This document shows, in pieces, positions 6,386 to 14,327 of a stretch of DNA of 32,686 bases. The position numbers were made by a program, and so were the translations under genes. Origin of the DNA: Clostridia bacterium (GTDB lineage: Bacteria > Bacillota > Clostridia > Oscillospirales > Acutalibacteraceae); assembly GCA_017407705.1 (NCBI GenBank), contig JAFQWA010000017.1, forward strand, positions 1 to 32,686, written 5' to 3'. The notes beneath the pieces are model-generated. The model was not told where the DNA came from. It did no database searches and saw nothing but the letters and a program-made list of their open reading frames with translations. Each line of letters begins with the position of its first letter. Position 1 is the first letter of the stretch.

Positions 6386-7582
6386 TTAGACATCCATTGA
6401 CATATATACGTGGGGTACGTGGCAATCCATATGCTCCTCGCCGTACTCCTTAAAGCCAACCTTAGCGTAGAAGCCTTTTGCCTGAACTTGAGAATCCACC
6501 AGCACCTTCTTAGCGCCTTGTGCCATGGCATACTCGATCATTTCTTCCACCAAGGCTTTACCTACTTCTCTGCCACGGTAAGCTTTAAGCACTGCGATCC
6601 TGCCAAGCTTAAACTCGCCGTTGCCCAAATCAATTACTCTGCCGGTGGCGATAGGACGGGCACCGTCGTAAGTGATTAAATGAGTTGCAGTATCATCAAG
6701 CTCATCAAACTCACAGCCGTAAGGGAAGCCCTGCTCATCGCAGAACACCTCGGTGCGGATCTGCTTTGCCTGTTCAAACTGAGCTTTGTCGGAAACCTTT
6801 GTATCGTACCAAACGATAGCCTTAGCATCAAACACAGGACCGGACTTGCAAACCTGCTGATATCCCTTAAAGCCCTGAAGCTTAACCTTGCAAACGCAGC
6901 ATACACAAGCTCCAACGCCGCAACCCATACGCTCCTCTAAGGATACCTGACAGCTAACCTTGTTATCCATACAAACCCCTGCAATAGCCTTAAGCATAGG
7001 AGTGGGTCCGCAGGTCATAACACAGTCTATCTGCTGGCTTTTGAGCACATCTTTTAGCGCATCGGTAACAAACCCTTTAACACCGTAAGAGCCGTCGTCG
7101 GTGCAAACGGTAACGCTGTTTGCAACAGCTTTAAATTCATCTTCCAAAATAACCAGTGACTTATTTCTGAATCCTAAAATAACGTCAACAATACATCCGT
7201 TTTCCACTGCTGTTTTAAGGGTTTTCAGCATAGGAGGAGTACCGATACCACCGCCGATAAGCACAATATGACGGGGCTTAGATTTAAAATTAAAGCCTTT
7301 ACCTAAAGGACCGAATACCACCAGGCTTTCACCTGCTTTACGTTGGCTCAGCCACTGAGTACCCTCACCCTTTACCTGATAAACAAATCTTACAACGCCG
7401 TTTTCAGCATCACAGATAGAAATAGGGCGACGCAAAGTTTTACCGTCAACCAAAATATTGGCAAACTGACCGCACATAGCAGTACCTGCAATAAAATCTG
7501 ATTTAACGGTTAGATCAAACATACCGTCGGCAATTTGAATATTTTTAATTATTTCACAACATTCGTCTTTAATTTTAATCAT
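6386..7582 (-). CDS. Fusion: PyrK-type FAD/[2Fe-2S] electron transfer subunit + YjcF/ElaA-like GNAT acetyltransferase
   Basis: 398 residues in one uninterrupted frame. Residues 1-258 are a complete PyrK: RRPISIC (51-57) for FAD, GGGIGTPPML (110-119) for the NAD-binding fold, CGP (191-193), and the [2Fe-2S] ligands C221, C226, C229 and C245, ending GPVFDAKAIVW. In class B dihydroorotate dehydrogenase PyrK passes electrons from PyrD to NAD. Residues about 259-398 form a GNAT domain: RTEVFCDEQGF (276-286), EFDELDD, LGRIAVLKAYRGREVGKAL with the acetyl-CoA loop R338-x-x-G-x-A, and FYAKVGF. Free-standing PyrK ends where the GNAT begins, so the join is clean. No pyrD is present. It lies 21 bases downstream of the membrane protein gene. 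A sequencing or assembly fusion is unlikely but not excluded. Confidence 0.88.
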   Translation of the reverse strand: MIKIKDECCEIIKNIQIADGMFDLTVKSDFIAGTAMCGQFANILVDGKTLRRPISICDAENGVVRFVYQVKGEGTQWLSQRKAGESLVVFGPLGKGFNFKSKPRHIVLIGGGIGTPPMLKTLKTAVENGCIVDVILGFRNKSLVILEDEFKAVANSVTVCTDDGSYGVKGFVTDALKDVLKSQQIDCVMTCGPTPMLKAIAGVCMDNKVSCQVSLEERMGCGVGACVCCVCKVKLQGFKGYQQVCKSGPVFDAKAIVWYDTKVSDKAQFEQAKQIRTEVFCDEQGFPYGCEFDELDDTATHLITYDGARPIATGRVIDLGNGEFKLGRIAVLKAYRGREVGKALVEEMIEYAMAQGAKKVLVDSQVQAKGFYAKVGFKEYGEEHMDCHVPHVYMSMDV

Positions 7583-7603
7583 TTATTACACCGTCCGATT
7601 AAA

Positions 7604-8917
7604 TTACTTGTGGGGGATATAAACCTTTCCCGAGGGTGGCTTTTGCCTTGCTTCAACAGTATTTACATTCCTGCTTTTCTCCTCTTTAATGGCACACATA
7701 GAGAAAATAAGAATTGTAAACACACTGGTCTGCGGCCCGATTATCTGGTTATCTAAAATACCGTTAACACCAATGGCCACCAATATACCTGCTAAAAGGG
7801 CAATGTGGGGATTGGAGGAGTTGTATCCTAAATCACGGTACATATGAGTGCAATATCTTAAAAGGCACAGAGCTAAGATCATAGTGCCGAAAATTCCGAA
7901 GTTATAAAGGCAGTCGAAAATAATATTATGGGCGTGGAGCTTAGCGCCGGAGTTTTTTACATTAGTAAGCATTTTTGCAAAGTCCAGCGAGAAGGGAACC
8001 TTGCTAATACTTTCAGAACTGGATTTCATAGTATCGTTAAGCATACCCAAAAATCCTTTTCCAAACAACGGCTGCTTACCAAATCCCTCAAGAGCCATAT
8101 TCCAGTAGGGAATTCTGCTGGTATAACCGCTGGTGATAGAATCCAGTCTTAAAGCACGTAAAATTTCAAGGTCGGGGAACAGGATGGCGGTAAGCACCAT
8201 TAAAAAGATACCGCCGGAGAATATTGCCACCAGTTTATATTTTCTGCATAGCATTAGTGTTATCAATGTTCCCGCAAACATACCCATCCAGGGCATACGT
8301 CCACCGCTAAGCAGCATAGCAAACACGTTTATTAAAAGCACTGCTACGTTCATAGCTTTCCAGCGGGGTAAAACGGCCAAACGGTAAGCGCAGAAAATTA
8401 CTGCAAAAGCAATAAAATACGAATAATATAAGGGGTTTAAAAAGGTTGATGAAGAACGGTAAACAGAATCCTTTGCGCCGAAAATAAATTTTTCTACAAC
8501 AGCAACAATGAAGGCAAATACACTGTAGGAAAGGTAAAGGGTAATGAAATCCTCAAATATCTTTCGGGTTATTTTGGAGCAAAAGCTCATCATAATAACA
8601 AAGGCGAAAAATACAAACAGCGAAACCAAAACACCTAAAAAGTTGCCGTAAAACAACGCAACTATCAGCGTCAACGCCACAAAAGCGAAGGCAAACAGAT
8701 TGTTGTTATCGCTGCGGATTGCTGTAAACCTTTTTTTGTTAAACAGTAAATATGCTCCTACCGCAAATACCGAAAGCACCGATAAAAACATATTTATCAG
8801 GGAGCAGGCAAGCACAAAAAATGCCGCACGACACTCAATATCCATATTAAAAACCCTTGTGCAATAAGTATGTACCTTATGCTGCACAAAATTCACAAGC
8901 TTCATTCTACGTACCAA
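7604..8917 (-). CDS. O-antigen ligase / Wzy-like polysaccharide polymerase family membrane protein
   Basis: About 437 residues with 10-12 hydrophobic segments. The Wzy_C-type region has LSGGRMPWMGMF, then a large external loop with the pattern R-x-x-W-x-x-AL, PLFGKGFLGML, and the key HAHNIIFDCLYNFGIFG with a conserved histidine. Such enzymes transfer or polymerise glycans on undecaprenyl carriers; in a Gram-positive host the role would be capsule, teichoic or exopolysaccharide assembly. The start is likely the TTG at 8917, eight bases after AGAGG; the in-frame GTG at 8926 overlaps that site. No glycosyltransferase genes adjoin it, so its substrate is unknown. It precedes the PyrK-GNAT gene in one likely transcript. 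Confidence 0.78.
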   Translation of the reverse strand: MVRRMKLVNFVQHKVHTYCTRVFNMDIECRAAFFVLACSLINMFLSVLSVFAVGAYLLFNKKRFTAIRSDNNNLFAFAFVALTLIVALFYGNFLGVLVSLFVFFAFVIMMSFCSKITRKIFEDFITLYLSYSVFAFIVAVVEKFIFGAKDSVYRSSSTFLNPLYYSYFIAFAVIFCAYRLAVLPRWKAMNVAVLLINVFAMLLSGGRMPWMGMFAGTLITLMLCRKYKLVAIFSGGIFLMVLTAILFPDLEILRALRLDSITSGYTSRIPYWNMALEGFGKQPLFGKGFLGMLNDTMKSSSESISKVPFSLDFAKMLTNVKNSGAKLHAHNIIFDCLYNFGIFGTMILALCLLRYCTHMYRDLGYNSSNPHIALLAGILVAIGVNGILDNQIIGPQTSVFTILIFSMCAIKEEKSRNVNTVEARQKPPSGKVYIPHK

Positions 8918-8943
8918 TCTGCTCACCTCTTTTACTTAAAAAT

Positions 8944-9018
8944 ACGGGCGATAAGTCATAAACAACAATATGCTAAAACAAATCTTTTCAGCACTATTTG
9001 CCTGACTTTACCGCCCGT
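8944..9018 (-). terminator. Nested hairpin after pnp, probable terminator
   Basis: On the minus strand, ACGGGCG (9018-9012) plus TAAAGTCA pairs with TGACTTA plus CGCCCGT (8950-8944) and is followed by ATTTTT. The 44-nt loop holds a second hairpin (TGCTGAAAA with TTTTAGCA). The unusual size suggests more than simple termination. Confidence 0.6.
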
Positions 9019-9034
9019 GTAATTTTAATATAAA

Positions 9035-11206
9035 TTATTTTTTATGAAAAGGACGTTTGCCTGAAGGGCGTTTTTTAGGCTGATCATCAGCGTCATCCTC
9101 AACAACAGCGCCGTTAATCTCAACAAGAGCTGCTCTACGGGAAAGGTTGATTCTGCCCTGATCGTCGATCTCGGTTACTTTAACGATAACCTCGTCACCC
9201 ACCTGAACAACGTCTTCAACCTTCTCGGTGCGCTTAACATCCAGCTGGCTGATGTGCACAAGACCTTCCTTACCGGGAGCGATCTCAACGAAAGCACCGA
9301 AGGTCATCAAACGGGTAACAACACCCTTGTAAATAGCGCCGATCTCGGGATCGTTAGCAATAGTTTCAACGATCATAGCAGCACGTTTTGCGTTATCAAG
9401 GTCGATAGCGGAGATGAATACACGTCCATCCTCCTGAATGTCGATCTTAACGTCGCAGTCAGCGCAGATCTTCTGAACAACTTTACCCTGCTTACCTACA
9501 ACGTCGCCAATCTTATCAACGTCGATCTTAACAGTAAGCATCTTAGGAGCGTATTTTGAAAGCTCAGGTCTAACCTCGGGGATAGCCTTAAGCATAATCT
9601 CATCAAGGATATAATCACGGGCTTTATGAGTTTTCTCAAGAGCCTCTTTGATGATAGCGGGAGTAAGACCTGCAATTTTAAGGTCCATCTGGATAGCGGT
9701 GATACCTTCGTGTGTACCTGCTACCTTAAAGTCCATATCGCCGAAGAAGTCTTCAAGACCCTGAATATCAACCAGAGTCATAAAGCGGTCACCCTCGGTA
9801 ATAAGACCGCAAGAAATACCTGCAACGGGAGCCTTGATCGGAACACCTGCGTCCATAAGAGCAAGAGTAGATGCACAGATAGAGCCCTGTGAGGTAGAAC
9901 CGTTAGAAGAAACAACCTCAGATACCAAACGCATTGAGTAGGGGAATTCCTCCTCTGAAGGAATAACGGGAACCAATGCACGCTCAGCCAATGCACCGTG
10001 ACCGATCTCACGACGTCCGGGACCTCTGCTGGGACGAGTCTCGCCAACTGAGTATGAGGGGAAGTTGTAGTGGTGCATATATCTCTTTTCAGCCTCATCG
10101 TCGATACCGTCTAAGATCTGAGCATCACGAATCTGACCAAGAGTAGCAACAGTCAATACCTGAGTCTGACCTCTGGTGAACAAGCCTGAACCGTGAACAC
10201 GGGGCAGAACGCCTGCTTCAGCAGCCAAAGGACGGATCTCGTTGATACCACGTCCGTCAACACGCTTGCCTTCGTCTAACAACCAACGGCGAACAACGAA
10301 TTTCTGCAATTTATACATACACTCTTCGATCTGCTCAGCCATATCGGGATAGATCTCGTCAAACTTAGCGTGAACAGCCTCGTAAACGGGCTTAAGACGA
10401 GCATCACGAACAGTTTTGTCATCAGTATCAAGAGCAGCCTTAACGTCTTCAATAGCAAACTCTTTAATAGCCTCGAACATATCGTGATCAGGCTCTTTTG
10501 ACTCAAAAGCAAACTTCTCTTTGCCGATCTGAGCCTGCATATCTTTGATAAGCTCAATGATCTTCTGGTTTTCTTTGTGAGCCAGCATAATAGCGTCAAA
10601 CATATCCTCATCAGTAACCTGATCAGCACCGGCCTCGATCATAGCAACCAGATCCTCTGTTGAAGCAACAGTAAGGTGAAGCTTTGATACTTTAGACTGC
10701 TCCTGAGTGGGGTTGATGATAAACTGACCGTCGATCATACCGATCTGGATACCGCTGATAGGTCCGTTCCAGGGAATATCTGAAATGGAGATAGCGGCAG
10801 AGGTACCGATCATAGCGGCAACCTCGGGAGGGCACTCGGGATCCACAGCCATAACTGTGCAAACTACTGAAACGTCGTTACGCATATCCTTGGGGAACAA
10901 GGGGCGGATAGGACGGTCAATAAGACGAGATGTTAAAATAGCCTTGTCAGTGGGTTTACCCTCACGACGGGTAAAGGAGCCGGGAATACGGCCAACGGAA
11001 TAAAGCTTCTCCTCAAAATCAACTGAAAGAGGGAAGAAGTCAACGCCCTCACGGGGCTTTGCTGATGCGGTAACAGCGCAAAGAACAACAGTCTCACCGT
11101 AATGGATCATAACTGAGCCGTTTGCAAGCTGAGCTACCTTACCGGTTTCGATTTTAATAGGTCTACCGGCAAATTCTGTTTCAAAAACTCTGTAATTTTC
11201 AAACAT
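9035..11206 (-). CDS. pnp: Polyribonucleotide nucleotidyltransferase (PNPase)
   Basis: 723 residues, full family length. Two RNase PH-like domains (about 1-220 and 310-545) flank an all-alpha linker. The second has GRGINEIRPL, FTRGQTQVL and SNGSTSQGSICASTLALMDAGVPI. A KH domain follows (about 550-610, IGDVVGKQGKVVQ), then an S1 domain (about 620-690, GVVTRLMTFGAFVEI), and a lysine-rich tail. PNPase degrades RNA 3'-to-5' by phosphorolysis and works in the degradosome. GGAAGG precedes the ATG. It follows rpsO, as in many bacteria, with a leaky terminator and a structured leader between them. That suggests readthrough from the rpsO promoter and possible autoregulation. Confidence 0.97.
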   Translation of the reverse strand: MFENYRVFETEFAGRPIKIETGKVAQLANGSVMIHYGETVVLCAVTASAKPREGVDFFPLSVDFEEKLYSVGRIPGSFTRREGKPTDKAILTSRLIDRPIRPLFPKDMRNDVSVVCTVMAVDPECPPEVAAMIGTSAAISISDIPWNGPISGIQIGMIDGQFIINPTQEQSKVSKLHLTVASTEDLVAMIEAGADQVTDEDMFDAIMLAHKENQKIIELIKDMQAQIGKEKFAFESKEPDHDMFEAIKEFAIEDVKAALDTDDKTVRDARLKPVYEAVHAKFDEIYPDMAEQIEECMYKLQKFVVRRWLLDEGKRVDGRGINEIRPLAAEAGVLPRVHGSGLFTRGQTQVLTVATLGQIRDAQILDGIDDEAEKRYMHHYNFPSYSVGETRPSRGPGRREIGHGALAERALVPVIPSEEEFPYSMRLVSEVVSSNGSTSQGSICASTLALMDAGVPIKAPVAGISCGLITEGDRFMTLVDIQGLEDFFGDMDFKVAGTHEGITAIQMDLKIAGLTPAIIKEALEKTHKARDYILDEIMLKAIPEVRPELSKYAPKMLTVKIDVDKIGDVVGKQGKVVQKICADCDVKIDIQEDGRVFISAIDLDNAKRAAMIVETIANDPEIGAIYKGVVTRLMTFGAFVEIAPGKEGLVHISQLDVKRTEKVEDVVQVGDEVIVKVTEIDDQGRINLSRRAALVEINGAVVEDDADDQPKKRPSGKRPFHKK

Positions 11207-11241
11207 TTTTCATTACCTTCCTTTATTATAAAATCTATATT

Positions 11242-11352
11242 AAAGGCGGCACGGTTTAGCAATAAACAGGTGGTTTGATAAAGGGGTATCAAGCCATCTG
11301 TTCACTGCTAAAAGCCGTTTATATTTTTGCATTTTGCAAAAAAGCCGCCCCT
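11242..11352 (-). other. Three-way-junction RNA leader in front of pnp
   Basis: On the minus strand a 9-bp closing helix (11352-11344 with 11250-11242, including G-U pairs) encloses two hairpins. One is an 8-bp stem TTTTTGCA/TGCAAAAA (11342-11324). The other is a long interrupted stem built from CGGC/CCGT, TAGCA, AACAG, TGG and TTGATA with their complements (11318-11251). Together they fill most of the gap between the rpsO terminator and the pnp start. Role inferred: RNase III target and/or PNPase autoregulation. Confidence 0.6.
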
Positions 11353-11374
11353 AACAGTTTGGTTAAAAAACGAC

Positions 11375-11408
11375 CAAAAGCAGGAAGGAAAGCTCCCACC
11401 TGCTTTTG
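11375..11408 (-). terminator. Terminator after rpsO
   Basis: A 10-bp stem (11408-11399 with 11384-11375) has a 14-nt loop, then GTCGTTTTTT on the minus strand. Only about 12 bases separate its T tract from the pnp leader structure, leaving no room for a pnp promoter there. Confidence 0.85.
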
Positions 11409-11417
11409 AAAAGTTTT

Positions 11418-11681
11418 TTATTTACGAATACCAAGCTTCGCGATAATGTCACGGTATCTCTGAATTTCAACCTTCTGCAAATAAGCTAAGAGGTTACGTC
11501 TGTGACCAACCATTTTCAGAAGACCGCGGCGTGAGTGATGATCCTTAGTGTGGATCTTCAGATGCTCTGTAAGCTCGTTGATGCGATAGGTCAGAACAGC
11601 GATCTGAACCTCGGGAGAACCTGTATCGCCTTCGTGAGTAGCGTACTGAGCAATGATCTCATTCTTTTTCTCTTTTGTCAT
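11418..11681 (-). CDS. rpsO: 30S ribosomal protein S15
   Basis: 87 residues beginning [10 protein letters not shown], with the S15 hallmarks [30 protein letters not shown] and [13 protein letters not shown]15 binds the 16S rRNA central domain early in 30S assembly. The frame is open upstream to 11786, but the family start is the ATG at 11681, preceded by AAAGGTGG at nine bases. The roughly 100-nt leader has pseudoknot-capable hairpins, which suggests feedback by S15 itself. It forms the classic rpsO-pnp pair. Confidence 0.97.
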   Translation of the reverse strand: MTKEKKNEIIAQYATHEGDTGSPEVQIAVLTYRINELTEHLKIHTKDHHSRRGLLKMVGHRRNLLAYLQKVEIQRYRDIIAKLGIRK

Positions 11682-11704
11682 TTTCAGCTTCCACCTTTCA
11701 TAAT

Positions 11705-11758
11705 ATTCCAAAATCCGAGCAAAGGGTCGTGGAATCTCCCGAAAACGGGCAGACACCC
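11705..11758 (-). promoter_or_regulatory. Candidate S15-binding autoregulatory leader of rpsO
   Basis: On the minus strand: a CCCG-TTTT-CGGG hairpin (11749-11738); a 6-bp stem ATTCCA/TGGAAT (11735-11730 with 11710-11705) with a 19-nt loop; and a GGGT segment (11758-11755) able to pair with ACCC in that loop, making a pseudoknot. rpsO leaders commonly fold to mimic the S15 site on 16S rRNA. Confidence 0.5.
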
Positions 11759-11784
11759 AAAGCACAGAATTAGGTACGATACAC

Positions 11785-11813
11785 ATTGTATCACAAACAT
11801 TATCATTTGTAAA
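11785..11813 (-). promoter_or_regulatory. Promoter of rpsO(-pnp)
   Basis: On the minus strand, TTTACA (11813-11808) and TACAAT (11790-11785) have a 17-base spacer, and the -10 is extended by TGA. RNA would start near 11778. Confidence 0.8.
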
Positions 11814-11823
11814 GAATTATTTT

Positions 11824-12777
11824 TTATCCGTTGATAATGTCATACATAAATTTAAGTTTTTTGTTATTGTAATTGTAGCCGCCGCCTTCGTGACCTGCAT
11901 AAGGATATATCTCAATATGCTTTTTGCAGGTAAGACGGTTGTAGGCTGCATAGTAGCAGATAGCAGGGCAGGTGTTATCTCTAAGTCCCACTGAGGCGTA
12001 AACGTCAGCCTTGCATTTATCAGCCATATTCATTGTGTCAAAGTAGCTTAAAGTGTTGTAAACGGTCTCGATCTTATCGGGATGACGGCGCAGATAATCA
12101 GCCACCTGACCGAATGAGCCGTGCTCGTTTTCAATACGTCTTTCAATGTTTGTGTTGGAGGGCACGTCGCAGAAGCAGTATTTTACACGCTCGTCCAGAC
12201 AAGCCACTGAGAAGGACATAGCACCACCCTGAGAGCCGCCGTGAACAAACAGCTTATTGGCATCTATATCATCTCGGGATAAAACGTAGTCAATAGCTCT
12301 GAAGCCGTCCAAAATAGACCATTTGAAATAGTAGTCCTCAGGGTCCTCAACGCCGTGACTCATAACACCAAAGCCACCGGTTTTGTAGCCGTGACAGTCG
12401 GGAGATGCACCGTTTTGTCCACGATGATCCATTGAAAGCACTGCCATACCCATATTCACATACTGCAGATGATCCGCAACCTGACCGCAATACCAGGTAA
12501 AGCCGTGGAATAAGATAACTACCGGGATCTTGCCCACTGCGTTTTTGGGTTTAATGAAAATGCCGTGGCAGGTGGTAGCCTCATCAGAGGAGGTGTACCA
12601 AACGTCGTAGCTTTCCACGTTGTCAAAAGGATTCCACAAGGGTTCCAGTCTGACATTCAACGGGATCTGATTGCTTTTTTTACGGTTACGCTCCCAGAAC
12701 TCATCAAAGTCAGGCTTACGGGTGAGCTCAGGAAGGTAGCTTTCCAGCTCTTTGGTTTTGTTGTCAAGAAATTTCAT
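11824..12777 (-). CDS. Acetyl xylan esterase / cephalosporin-C deacetylase-like alpha/beta hydrolase (AXE1 family)
   Basis: About 317 residues, normal for the family. The N-terminus has PDFDEFWERN, typical of AXE1 enzymes. A VILFHGFTWYCG oxyanion loop, the RGQNGASPD motif (consensus RGQ), the nucleophile elbow HGGSQGGAMS, the acid region ASVGLRDNTCP and the catalytic histidine in YAGHEGGG complete the triad. These enzymes remove acetyl groups from sugars or small acetylated compounds. There is no signal peptide, so it is cytoplasmic. The ATG at 12777 follows GGGGG at eight bases. It lies 22 bases after htrA with no terminator between, making it the last gene of the two-component/HtrA run. Confidence 0.85.
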   Translation of the reverse strand: MKFLDNKTKELESYLPELTRKPDFDEFWERNRKKSNQIPLNVRLEPLWNPFDNVESYDVWYTSSDEATTCHGIFIKPKNAVGKIPVVILFHGFTWYCGQVADHLQYVNMGMAVLSMDHRGQNGASPDCHGYKTGGFGVMSHGVEDPEDYYFKWSILDGFRAIDYVLSRDDIDANKLFVHGGSQGGAMSFSVACLDERVKYCFCDVPSNTNIERRIENEHGSFGQVADYLRRHPDKIETVYNTLSYFDTMNMADKCKADVYASVGLRDNTCPAICYYAAYNRLTCKKHIEIYPYAGHEGGGYNYNNKKLKFMYDIING

Positions 12778-12799
12778 AGTGTTTTCCCCCAATAAAATA

Positions 12800-14314
12800 T
12801 TATTGATTAAACGGATTAAAACCCGTAGTTTTCTCTACCTTTGTGGTGTAGCTGGACACACTGTTGTCCTGCAAAAGGGTGGTGGTTACGGTTCTGTATG
12901 TGCCGGTACGTGCAATATACACCTTAAGAGTGATTTTCTCACCGGCTTTTTTAGAATCTATAATATCCAATGCAATATCCGCGGTGGTGATCTTCTTACC
13001 GTCGATCTCAGTAATTATATCGTTGTTTTGCAGTCCGCTGTTGTTAAGCTCACTGTCAATGCTGATACCCTGCAATCTTAAACCTGAGGGAATATCATTT
13101 ACCAAAGCGGTAACGTTATCTATTTCGTTGTAGGTAATACCAAGTCTTGCTCTGCCCACTACCTTTTTGTTCTCTACCAGTTCCTTAGAGATAGTTTTAG
13201 CAGTGTTGGAGGGGATAGCAAAGCAGATACCCTCATATGCGTCCAGCACGATCTTGGAGGAGTTTATACCCACTACCTGACCGTACATATTTACCAGTGC
13301 ACCGCCTGAACTGCCGAAGTTTATGGCGGTATCGGTCTGGATGACCTTCATACTAAAGGAGTAATTATCACTGCCGGTAAAAGAAATACGTCTTGCAGGG
13401 GTGGAGATAATACCTTTAGTAACAGTGTTGCTGAAACCGTGAGGACTACCGATGGCAATAACGTCCTCACCTGATGCGATCTTGTCCGAATCACCAAAGC
13501 TGGCAGGGGACAGGTTTTTGGCATCTATCATTTTAATAACACACAGATCACTCTTCTGATCGCCTGCCACGTAAACAGCCTTGTAGCTTCTGCCGTCACT
13601 TAAAGTAACCACGAATTTGGCGTTGGGGATCTCGGAGTAGATGTGGTCGTTGGAAAGCACGTAGCCGTTTTTATCCAGTATAACGCCTGATGCAACCGAC
13701 GTACCCTCGCTGTCCTCACTGTAAACGTTGATGCTGACCACCGAAGGTGAAACCAGCTTAGCCACCTGATCGGCGGTATATTTGCCGTTAGCGTCAGGTT
13801 TAATGCTGTCAGCGGTGGGAATCTTACCCTCTACCAGCTCGATCTTATCGGGGGTAAGCACGTTGTTACCCTGAGTGTTGTCAGGTGTAGAAGGATCGGG
13901 AAGGTTGTTAAGATCAAAATTCTTACCTGCCAAATATCCAACCGTACAAGCACCTGAGATCAGTACCACTGCTGCCAACAACAAGCAAAATACACGCAAT
14001 CCTTTTTTAGATGAGCGGTGATCCTCTTGTTTAGCCGCAGGCTGGTAGTAATTATGAAAAGCAGAGGTATCAAAATTCTGAGTAGCATAAGGGTTGCTAT
14101 AATCGTACTGCTGCACTGGCTCTGCCGTGGCAGTAGGAATTTCCTCAACAGGCGACTCTGTTACAGGCTCTGCCGTGACGGTGGGAATTTCCTCGAGCGG
14201 CTGCTCTGTTACGGGCTCTGCTTCAACAACGGGAATGTCTTGGATAGGCTGCTCTGTTACATCAGAATTTTCATTTTCAGGAATGTTAGGTATATTATTG
14301 AATTCGTCAGTCAT
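12800..14314 (-). CDS. HtrA/DegP-type membrane-anchored serine protease with PDZ domain
   Basis: 504 residues. Residues 1-100 are an acidic, Pro/Glu-rich cytoplasmic segment containing three 16-residue repeats (19-34, 35-50, 51-66). One transmembrane helix follows at about 106-128. The trypsin-like domain (about 180-380) has catalytic H224 (SNDHIY), D256 (KSDLCVIK) and S336 in GSSGGAL. The PDZ domain is at about 385-480. In most relatives the serine motif is GNSGG; here it is GSSGG. HtrA proteins degrade misfolded exported proteins outside the membrane. It follows the histidine kinase gene by 13 bases, so the kinase probably controls it. No symbol is assigned because HtrA, HtrB and HtrC cannot be separated here. 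Confidence 0.92.
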   Translation of the reverse strand: MTDEFNNIPNIPENENSDVTEQPIQDIPVVEAEPVTEQPLEEIPTVTAEPVTESPVEEIPTATAEPVQQYDYSNPYATQNFDTSAFHNYYQPAAKQEDHRSSKKGLRVFCLLLAAVVLISGACTVGYLAGKNFDLNNLPDPSTPDNTQGNNVLTPDKIELVEGKIPTADSIKPDANGKYTADQVAKLVSPSVVSINVYSEDSEGTSVASGVILDKNGYVLSNDHIYSEIPNAKFVVTLSDGRSYKAVYVAGDQKSDLCVIKMIDAKNLSPASFGDSDKIASGEDVIAIGSPHGFSNTVTKGIISTPARRISFTGSDNYSFSMKVIQTDTAINFGSSGGALVNMYGQVVGINSSKIVLDAYEGICFAIPSNTAKTISKELVENKKVVGRARLGITYNEIDNVTALVNDIPSGLRLQGISIDSELNNSGLQNNDIITEIDGKKITTADIALDIIDSKKAGEKITLKVYIARTGTYRTVTTTLLQDNSVSSYTTKVEKTTGFNPFNQ

Positions 14315-14327
14315 AATATATGCTCCT

